The position numbers and the translations under genes are program-made. The notes under the pieces are model-generated. The model was not told the DNA's origin. It saw nothing but the letters and a program-made list of their open reading frames with translations, and ran no database searches. From the NCBI GenBank assembly GCA_022605405.1, contig JABYQQ010000006.1, forward strand, positions 2,046,001-2,110,000: DNA of 64,000 nt. Direction: 5' to 3'. Below are positions 55,390 to 64,000 of this stretch, piece after piece; positions within the stretch are counted from its first letter, which is position 1; every line of letters starts with the position of its first letter. This DNA is from Earliella scabrosa (taxonomy: Eukaryota > Basidiomycota > Agaricomycetes > Polyporales > Polyporaceae).

Positions 55390-58300
55390 ATGGCACAGTT
55401 CCCAGCGCCCGGTAATTCCCCTCTAGGCTGCCGCTTTCGGTTTACTGACTCCTCGCTGCCGTCAGCCAATCAGGCCTCGCTCGTCGAAATCCCCAATCGG
55501 GATCCCCGCCTTCCGCAACTCTCCCAGGTTACTTCTCATCGCCTCGTCTCGCCCGAGTGGGGCGTCAAGCGCATCTTCGTCTACGAGCAAAACACCGCCC
55601 CTTCTGAAATGGAGAAGACTTACCAGTTCCTCGCACAAATGAAGTTTCCCGAAGGCACCGCCGAAGGCATTCGCGACGCGGGTACGGGTCTCAGACAATG
55701 CTCCGTCCGTCGGTAGCTGATTATCCTCTCCTAGGGTTCTTGGTGTTGAAACCGGGCGACTACGTCTTTGCTCGTGATGTCCACGGATCGCAGAGGGAAG
55801 AGGACGATGTGCTTCAGCTTTGGGTGTCCCCGGAGTGAGTCCGTACTTCCCATGTAATGAGTCTTGAGCTATACATCGTCCCTTTGTTAGGGGTATCATC
55901 ACGAAGCCTTTGCGTGAGGGCATTGAAGACGCGCGCGCTGCCGGTCTTGGAGCTCGGGAGGATCGTTCCCCCATCAAACCGACCAAAGTTGCCGGTCGAT
56001 ACGAGGGCGGCGTCCAATACGAGCGGAGCGACCAAGCTCAGCATGTTGGGAACGCGCCCCGCTGCTATACATTGGGGCAGTCCTATCAAATCCAGCGGAA
56101 CGTCGTCGGCCCCTCGGCGTCGGCGAAGATCCAGATGGGCGATCCACCTAGCCAGCATCTGGACTTGCGTCAACGGATGATACAGGTAAGTCGCCTTCCG
56201 TTGCAGGTTCCTTACGGCGACTCACGCTCGCGAAAGGGCGCGGCTCCGCTCGCCATGTCCGCCTTGGAGGCCGCTCCTTCGCGCCTTCATGATGCGCTTC
56301 ACCTTCAGGCCGAGGTGACGAACCTGCCCCGTCTCGGCTACGAGGGTAACTACGCGTTCCCGACGATGCAAGCAAACTTCGCGGCCACTCAATCCGCTGA
56401 CGAAGGGGCCCGTAAGTCCTCACCGTTCCCCTTTCCATTTGTCATGCTGAAACTGATGTATTGACATCCGTATAGTTGCTCGCATGCAGGCCGACTTTGG
56501 CTCCTTCGGAGGCAAACACGTCGATGAACATGACTGCGTCGGCGGCGTGACGTCTATGATCACGTTCAGCGACCTCGACGACGAAGACTGTCCGGGTTTC
56601 TTTGTCGTCGGGGATCTTGGAGTCGCCATCCGTACGTCAACAGTCATCGGCGAGGCGTCGTCCGATGATTTCTGACTTCGCTTTAGTGCTGAAGGGTCTC
56701 ATCGTTGTGAACTTCTGCGGGCTTCGCTTCCATGGCGGTTACCCGCCGACTGCGCAGCCGGGGATGGAGCCCAAGCCGTGGTCATACCGCTTCACCATTG
56801 TTTGTTACCCTCCTCGTTCCATGCTTGACGGTTCGGCCCTTCTCAATTTCGGAGCGCTTCCCGGCGGACGTTTCTTTACCATGCCTCCTGAGTTCATCGA
56901 TCCCCGGTACGTGCAACATGTCGGGCGCTACGTCGTCCACGTATCCAGAGTCTAAGGCCCGTATTGTGTAGCCACGACAATGATTTCATTAAAACGAACA
57001 TCGCGAATTGGGTCAACTCTGGATTGTATCTGACATCGCCCGCCGCTTTCGCGCAATTCTACTATCAAAGTTTCTGTCAAATCGCCTACCACTTCAGTCG
57101 ACAGATCCCTGCGACGTCAGAGCTCAAAGTCGACTACGCCAAGCTGGCGGAGTGTTTCTCCCTCATTGACAAACATGGAGTCGAGCACCGTCCCGCGTAC
57201 TGGGAGCTTCACCCAGGCTCCACGCAGCGTTCGTCACAATTGGGGTGTACGCGGGCCGAGTCTACACAACGCTGGGTCGAGCACAATGCATTCGTTGGCA
57301 AGTTCGTTCCGCAGTACGTTCACACGCAGCTGCAGAAAGAAGGTACATGCTCTATCTCCCACTTTCCCTGAAGCGTCCACGCTCACCATGTCCTAGAGGA
57401 GGCGAGGAAGAAAGCAGACAGAAAGGCGAAACGGCGCGCGAAACGTTGCTCAAGAAGCAAGGCTGCTGACTCGTCTGCCTGCTCGACGTTGCAACAGTCG
57501 TCGCACGCCCCCTCGACCGGTGACGATGGGCGAGAAGACAACATCGATGACGGTGAGCTCTTCACGTCTCTGCGCGCCAGGCGGTATAGCCAAAACATCT
57601 CGCGGTAGATCCAGCGTCGCAAGCGAGCGACCAGCCTCCGGAACGCGCCAACCAGTTGTCTGCCCAAGCTTCCCATAAGCGCAAGGCGAGCAACAGTCAA
57701 GCCGTGCTGACGGCGGACGAGCGCGCTGGCCGTAGCTCAGCTGAAGGTACGATGGCGTCAACCTGACCTTTTTCATTCTCTCTAACTGGATCTGACTGGT
57801 AGATCAATCGAGGCCCGTGAAGAAGCCGAAGAAAGCAGGAAGGACAGGTTCTGGTGTTGAGGGTAGCGTGGCTGCTCGCGGTGGCAACCGGCGTAGCTCC
57901 CGCTTGCATGAACATTCGGCACAATCAGGACTCAGCGGCGCGGCGTTGTATAGATTACGTTCGCGGACCCGTTAGTACTCGGTTTATCAATGTTCCTCCG
58001 CTCTCTCTAAACCTGCACGCGATAGCCCTTCCTGACGACAAAGTCGGTTCTGATATCGTGGACGTTTTCGGGGCTGCGATTCCTGCTCCTCCCCTCTGGC
58101 CCTCAGACAACGACGAGGACGAGGACGAGGACGCAAGCGAGGACTCATCGGACGGAGAGGACCACCAGTCGGAAGACCTTGACCAAGCCCTCGAGTTTTC
58201 GATTGGGGAGGAGAAGCAAGCAAGCGTGCGCCACGGTAAGCCCTATTGAACGTCTTGGGGCGGTGAGAAGCTAACCTCAGGTGCTCAGATAAAGTTCTTC

Positions 58301-60213
58301 AATTGTTCTCAGAAGCTGCTCTCGCCAGACAACTCGCGACGTTCGAACGGCTCACACAGCTATCTGGACAAGTCGTAGAGTCCCTCGTGCCTTCATATCA
58401 AGCAATGGACTGGTTCCTGTCGTCTTTCCAATCAGACCCATCGTCACCGGCCCTCTTCCGCGGAGTATCTGACATGTGGTTCTCTCTTCAGAGTTTCAAG
58501 CTCTCAGATGACGTCTTTGGGCTTCGACGGGCATTCCTTCGTCGCACCGTCATGATGTCCAGCGCGGCAGCGTGGTACTGGCTGGAGGAGTACTGCCGGT
58601 CTTCCTGTCGTGCGCTTGTGCAACAGCTGCGCTCCGCTGCTGATCCAGATGCGGTGGGGCGCGCGGCTTCGGCCAATGCTGTTCTGCACCTTTGTTGGCG
58701 GGTGTATGTCGCAGTCGCTGAGCGACAGGCCGTCGACTACCAAGCATGCGATTTTTTCCCTCACCTCAAGGACGCGTCCCTGGTAGCACGCGTCGAAAGA
58801 CCCAGGATCCTGGAGGAAGACTACACGGACCGCGTGTGCGACAACGTGGTCGCCATGCTACGCCAATGGTTGGACTTTCCAAACAACACGGAGAAGCTAG
58901 CCGGCTACTTCGTGATGTATCTGGTTGGGTCCCTCAAGAATTCGGACGTGTTGTTGCTTGATGGGGTATGGAGTGCGTATCGCTCGGTCGGTGCGTCTCT
59001 GGTGGGCACCAACAAGAAGGCCAAGAACCTTCGAGTCTCCGATCTCCGGCCCTTTGCTCTCGCGCTCACTCAACTACCTCTGTGCGATCCCACCTCCAAA
59101 TCGTCAGCGTTGATGCAGAAGATTTCGCGTACCATCGAGTGCTGTGGACCAGGACTTCGTGCGGCGACTAGTTCATTCGTGCAGTTCATCCTGGCGCAGT
59201 CTCTTGACGCTTGCTCCTCGCATTTCTCTTCTCATCCGTCCCATCATGCCAGCAGCTCCTCATCCTCCTTCCCCTCTCCATCGTTGTCATCCACCGCATC
59301 GTGCGAAGCTGGTCTTCAATCTCTGACCGAGTTTGCGCTGGAAATGCTTCCCCTGGCTTGCCAGACGCCGCTTCCGCATCCTACCAAGCTACAACGCCGC
59401 GCCCTTGACAATCCCGATCGCTTCCTGCCCTTCCGAGAATGTGCGCCAAGTCGACAGCGCGTCGCAGGCCCAGGAGGTCCATTCCACCCAAACCAACGCG
59501 ATCTACCCGGAGCCTTCCCCAGCTGGGTCATCTTTCGCGCGCTGCTCTTTGACTCCAGAGCTGTCCTGGAAGGCGATACGCCGTGCTACTTCTCCGATCA
59601 CTCCGCGTGGTTGGAGTTTCTAGCTACGGAAGGCTACGACTCCGACGACCAAGGCTCCGTTGACCGGATTTTCAACATTCGGTGCTACGGCTCAGCTCAA
59701 AATCAGCGCCGGGAGGGCAAGGACCTAGCGACGCATTACTTTGATGCGGTGCCCCGATGGGAAGATCTTGTTCAGAAACACCAGGGCAACCCAATTCCGT
59801 TCACCGAGTTCTTCTTCTGGACGCAGGGCAAAGTATCGGCGAGCACACCTACCCCTAGGCGGCAGTTCCAGTCCATCCCCAAACTTCCTCTAGTTGGCAA
59901 GCTCACCGGTTATCTGCTTGCGGCAGACCTCTGTTATGCGGGCAAGGTTGCTACGCCGTCATTGGAGGAGGTCGCTCGTATCATCCGGTACAATGAGCTC
60001 GGCTCGCTGTCTGGTCTCTTCCGCGCCGGCTTGCTCTCATCCACCAAGCAAGCGTCCGAAGCGGACGTCATCGTTGCATTCTCCACGGTATTTCACCACC
60101 TGCGTCGCGCGATTCCTGCACAGCATCATCAAACCATTGCTTTCGATGCGATAATGGTGGAACATCTCCTTTGTAAGTATCAGCGTTGCAAGGGCAGGAA
60201 GAAGTCTACGTAA
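55390..60213 (+). CDS. TET/JBP-like 2OG-Fe(II) dioxygenase with large C-terminal domain
   Basis: A multi-exon gene. N-terminal exons read VSPEWGVKRIFVYEQNTAPS, FLVLKPGDYVFARDV and YTLGQSYQIQRNVVG. The double-stranded beta-helix core follows: FGSFGGKHVDEHDCVGGVTS (56500), SDLDDEDCPGFFVVGDLGVA (56570-56630), and after an intron GLIVVNFCGLRFHGGYPPTA then SYRFTIVCYPP. HVD gives the HxD iron ligands, FHGG the distal His, and the Arg in YRF could bind 2-oxoglutarate. TET/JBP enzymes of this kind oxidise 5-methylcytosine or thymine in DNA. A basic linker (KKADRKAKRRAKR; PVKKPKKAGR) looks nuclear. After an acidic stretch, exon 58291-60213 adds about 640 residues of unassigned helical sequence. The join near 57950 (GLSGAAL to GPVSTRF) needs a frame change that I could not place as an intron, so two genes or a frameshift remain possible. 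Confidence 0.7.
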
Positions 60214-60320
60214 GCGTCCATGTATTATCTATGAGTGTATGCTATGTATTGCTACGCGGCGGCGGAAGTTGTTCACGGAAGCTGGTATAAGGACTCCTGA
60301 GCGCTTGACAGGTCTTCCAG

Positions 60321-61586
60321 CTAAACCATGGATACGTCGCGATCGCCATCAGCAGGTCGTTCCTCGAGACAAAGACGTTTGAGCTGCGCTTGTGGGACCC
60401 CGGAGCTGGAGTCGCACTCCTCGTCGTCGCCGACGTCGTAGCCAACCTTTCGCTTTACCTTCTTCAGAGGCGACAGAGGTTTGCTTCGGAGAGCGCGGAT
60501 GGCGGCAGCGTTGTAGTCCTACAATGGCGGGCGTTGGCTCTCCGGTTATTGTCATAGGAAAGGTGGACTTACCCGTTCAACAGCCTTACTCAACAGACAG
60601 AGCGATCGGAGGCGAGGCACAAAAGCGTACTCGGCGCGACCCGTTCGTACTGCCACGAACGCCACCTGTACCTCGACCAGGTGAGCGAGGGAGAAGACGT
60701 CGGGCTTGATGCGAGCAAATCGTTCCCTAAACTCATTGCAGAGGTAAGTCGCCATCTTCCAAGCAGCGCAGACTCGGAGAGACTTACCCGGCTCCATCCC
60801 CCTCCTCCTGACGCTGCCAGTATTCGACGACGTTCTCCTGAATATAAACTTCGGTCTGCAACAACGGACGTAAAACGTTCAAAGGATCGACAACTTCTCC
60901 TAGGTCAAGGGCGGGTTCTCCACCAGCATCGCGCAAGGATGTGAGATATCGGTTGCTTGCCGTCAAGGTCAGATTGTACCCGTCTCTGCCAGGAGTCCAA
61001 TCCCGAAGCTGACATCCCCGACGGGTGAGATCGGCTTTGAACATTTGATAGATGCTCTGGGCTCCTCGAACCGCACAATCAAAGCGCTCCGCCCCCAAAC
61101 CGGTAAGCGTCACCGACTGCTTCAAGTTCATGATGCGCGAACGGGAGCGAGGAATGCTGGCATCTTGTTGGCCACAACGCGAGGTAAGGTGCAAAGAAGG
61201 AACTCACTGGTAACCCCTTATAGGCGGCAGTGACAACTCGAGCACAAAGCCCTGGACGCGTAGGATAACCTCTTCCACCTCTCCGGTTCCAGAACGGGGA
61301 TAAGCTAAGAACAATGAACGCGCCGGTCCCATCTCGCCCACTTCCGCAAAAGTGGCAGGATCTACCGTCTGCGCGGATTGAGAAATCGCATCGCAGGCAA
61401 CGCAGAGTGGATGCTCACATCGTCAACGCTACTCAGCTGCAAGTACGGAAGACCGCGGTCAACCCGTTGCTCCATGTATTTCTCCAATAGCCGCCCTGGG
61501 AGCGGTGAGTTTGAAGAGATGCTTGGGGAGCGTCGTCACTTACGGTACTTGGTGGAGTCTGCGCGCAGCTGAGTGAGGTAGGACAT
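60321..61586 (-). CDS. Companion protein of the dioxygenase cluster, unassigned
   Basis: Minus-strand exons start MSYLTQLRADSTKYR (61586). They continue LLEKYMEQRVDRGLPYLQLS and, after a gcag acceptor, TVDPATFAEVGEMGPARSLF and YPRSGTGEVEEVILRVQGFV. Further exons read IYQMFKADLTRRGCQLRDWT, GRDGYNLTLTASNRYLTSLR and LLQTEVYIQENVVEYWQRQE. The last parts are FVAVRTGRAEYAFVPRLRSL with CLLSKAVERV, then a terminal exon with a nuclear-signal-like LKKVKRKVGYDVGDDEE. The stop is at 60321. It is convergent with the dioxygenase gene, about 100 bp apart. I recall similar uncharacterised agaricomycete proteins in multicopy families but assign no function. Confidence 0.6.
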
Positions 61587-62284
61587 GGTATACAAGAGTG
61601 ATGCGGTCCGTAGGCCTGCCTGGGGGATTGGAAGCGTCAACCTCTCACAAAGTCTGGCTTCTTGGGTATTTCTGACCGATCGCGACGAGCAACCTGAGTC
61701 GCTTATCGCGCACGGTCATTCGGAGGTATCTCTGCGCGGTTCTAGGCCTCTCTAAAGCTGCCTTGTGGCCTGCACGCGACCTCCGTTCAAGGGCTTGGTC
61801 TCTCATTTTCCCCCCGCGTTTGAGACTAAGTCTATCCGAGCGCCCATCGCTTCATCCGCCCCCTCCCTAGAGGTGCCTCCTTGGTAGGCAGCATCTGAGA
61901 TCTTTACTCGCGTCTCCGAGGCTCGCCGCTCTTACATGAATGCGCTTTTGACCGACTCTTGTTCAAGACTTTGGTGCAGCTTTCACATTAACGAGTTCAT
62001 TCAGCACGTCGGTCTGGCCGCCAAACCTTTCGCTTGCCCCGCTTAGCGGCGGAGATATCGCTTGTACGTCCGTTGTTCCTTACGACCACCTGCAGGCGGA
62101 GATGGCGCCGTCGGAATAAACCACAGCCAGGTTCAATTGCAAATTCACGGCCCGCTCAGCCTCTCGAGGATGCATATAAGGTGGCCGTCTTGGACAAGCG
62201 TTGTCCGCGTCCCTCCTTTGCGCTCTTCCCTTTGGGCCTGCACCCGCGTTCTCGCCTCTTCGTCTCTTCCAGTCTCTCTTACTC
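61587..62284 (+). promoter_or_regulatory. Divergent intergenic/promoter region
   Basis: The two flanking genes start in opposite directions. The plus-strand promoter has tataag at 62175-62180 about 105 bp before the ATG. No other feature seen. Confidence 0.4.
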
Positions 62285-63985
62285 ATGGCTCCTCGTGGAA
62301 GCGCTTCTTCGTATGTTGTGCCATCTTCTTATAGGCTATCTGCTGACCCGCAATCATCTCTTAGCCGTAAGACCACTCCTGCCAAACCGGCTGCTGCTAG
62401 TAAGACTCGTGGCAAGGCCGTCTCGCCGGGCAAGGTGGCGGGCAGTCGCGCCGCTGCTGCCAAGGCCACGAAGGCCAGTACGGCGAAGGCTGCTGCGGCC
62501 AAGGGGTATGTGCAGCGCTCCATCTCCGTTGTGTCGTCGACTTATCCCTGGTTTAGAAAGGCTCCGTCCAGACAGACGCGACGTTCTAAAGTCAAATCGT
62601 ACGTGACGTCCTACCTCCATGGCGGCGTGTCAACTTATCTTTTTCCAGATCTGAGATGGTCGACGATGAAGCGTCCGACGCATCTGAGACTTCTGATTCT
62701 CCTCCTGCGGATGGGGAGGAGACCACGGAAGAGAGGCTTGGTATATCTTTGAGGTGTGTCTCGTTCTGCATTTCTCTATTGTTATGTCTTCCTTATCATC
62801 CATCCAGCGATGACGACTATGAGATGGCGGATGCAGAAGCGGAGGACAGCGGGCCCGAGGACTTAGAGGTTGAGGAAGTCCCGGCGACTCCTCGTATCAA
62901 CCGGTAAGTTCTCCGTCGCCTTGCATATCTACGGTTCGTTCACGCTGCTGGTAGGCGCAACAAACACCCCGAAGTCAAGACTGAACCCAGCCCTGGTTCT
63001 CCTTCTCCGGCGTCCGTGTGCTCTCTTCTGACTTGTTATGCGCGTATCTCACCGTTATTGTAGCAAGAAGCCCGGTGCTCGCACTCAGAAAACGCCCAAG
63101 AAGGCAGACACCCCCGTCAAGAAGGCAGTCTCTCAGGTCCAGAAGACGCCTGGCAAACGCGCTAAGCAGTATGTTGTTCTCGCTATCAGGCTCCGCTTCA
63201 GCAACCTCACCGCGTCTGCAGGGACATATCCGACCACGAGACCGATGAAGAACAGTCAGTAGCTATGCGTTGGTCGTCGTGCAAGGAATGTATTAACTTT
63301 TTGAGGCAGGGTATCGCCCATGAAGAAGACGCGCATGCAGTAAGCGATTGGTCATTCTGGTTTGGGGGCGATGCAAGGCTCATTGTCTTCTAGGGTTGAC
63401 GACGTTAACGAGGACGCTGATGAGGACGTTGTTATTGTGGAGCAGCCCCGTGGCCGCAAGCAAACTCGGTGAGCATTTGTTTATCTATAGTCTCCTATGG
63501 CGCAGGTCGAGCTAACCGAATTCTGTCAGCGGCATTCAAGACAAGGCCTCAAAGGAGGGTCCTTCGGCCACTGGCGGTCGTGGTCGGGCTGCTGCCAAGG
63601 CGTCCGCTGCGACCGGAGCTGGCAAAGCGAAGACTAAGCCTATGCCCACTCCTCGCAAGCCCGTTAGAGCACCCGAGTACGTATTATGTTTGCATGGGAG
63701 GTGCACTCCTACTGACCATTCTGCGATAGCTCTGGGGATCGCTTGTTCAACCCGAACGAGTCTGACGTTGATGACGCCACGTAAACATTCCTTCTAGATC
63801 TTATTTTGAAGTTTCCTCATTCGTTACCAGTTACCGTGCTCAGACTGCTCTATTCCGTAAAAACATGTCGCCTGCTGATGATTTCGACGATATCCGTGAA
63901 GCGTATGTCATTTTTAATAGACGTGTGTCCCACCCTCGTTAACGCGTGACATTCAGGTTGGATGAAATCAACGGCAAAGCCAAGT
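62285..63985 (+). CDS. Lys/Ala-rich nuclear-type protein, partial
   Basis: Starts MAPRGSASS (exon 1 62285-62310, donor gtatgt). Exon 2 from 62365 reads RKTTPAKPAAASKTRGKAVS and AAKATKASTAKAAAAKG, resembling a histone H1 tail. Many small exons follow: acidic VDDEASDASETSDSPPADGE, DDDYEMADAEAEDSGPEDLE; basic KKPGARTQKTPKKADTPVKK, then VDDVNEDADEDVVIVEQPRG and TKPMPTPRKPVRAPE. The last readable exon is LDEINGKAK with donor gtaagt at 63984, where the window ends. Alternating acidic and basic low-complexity blocks suggest a chromatin or DNA-associated protein. The C-terminal domain that would identify it lies outside. Confidence 0.6.
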
Positions 63986-64000
63986 AAGTCAGCTCAGGCC

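Noticed and set aside
62285..64000. KDZ transposase in the window
   Set aside because: No transposase-like catalytic region or Cys-cluster domain could be read; only an H1-like N-terminal part is present before the window ends.
1..64000. CRISPR arrays, operons, rRNA genes, prophage
   Set aside because: Nothing of the kind is seen; spliceosomal introns and gene families show eukaryotic nuclear DNA.

Overview
This 64 kb window is nuclear DNA of a filamentous basidiomycete, most likely an agaricomycete (wood-decay type). The coding regions are GC-rich. Introns are short, about 50-80 bp, with GT..AG ends and CTRAC branch points. The protein families (F-box, MYND, Pho80-type cyclin, TET/JBP dioxygenase, BED-hAT transposase, Ty1/copia) fit that group, and nothing bacterial or organellar is present. 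Layout, left: 1-8.6 kb holds decayed genes, namely a DPBB/RlpA-like remnant, an F-box/LRR pseudogene, a beta-karyopherin (PSE1/Kap121-type) pseudogene with stops and frameshifts, and an unassigned membrane-protein gene. 10.6-16 kb has three apparently intact spliced genes, the last ending in a MYND zinc finger. 17-21 kb holds degenerate repeats and small minus-strand genes, one interrupted at its C-terminus by a 120-bp retroposed insert with poly(A) tail and perfect 15-bp target duplication. A cyclin (21.8 kb) and a WD40/transmembrane protein (24-25.5 kb) follow. Middle: 26.1-38.2 kb is one minus-strand ferric-reductase pseudogene split by transposons. Its C-terminus is interrupted by an old solo LTR (5-bp duplication ggtgg). 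A young intact Ty1/copia element (LTRs 311/313 identical, duplication tatta) is nested in that LTR. Further upstream in the gene sits a 4.3-kb hAT element (8-bp duplication tccatatc). Beyond lies a 5.6-kb satellite array of about 20 units in two length classes (262 and about 300 bp) with higher-order periodicity. Right: from 46 to 50 kb there is a third LTR-like sequence, a tRNA-derived SINE (a sibling copy lies at 25.7 kb) and a small gene. An 844-aa orphan gene lies at 50.6-53.2 kb. From 53.7 kb there are minisatellites, two perfect hairpins each followed by a TATA box, and an alternating GT/GC tract. These lead into a TET/JBP-like 2-oxoglutarate/Fe(II) dioxygenase gene fused to a large unassigned domain, a divergent companion gene, and a lysine/alanine-rich nuclear-protein gene cut by the window end. 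That trio resembles the TET/JBP gene clusters that accompany KDZ transposons in basidiomycetes; no KDZ transposase is inside the window. The most unusual structure is in the LTRs. Three different LTR-type sequences share the order exon A - GT..AG intron - exon B - short gt..ag spacer - A - B, so each carries an intron-containing copy followed by its precisely spliced copy.
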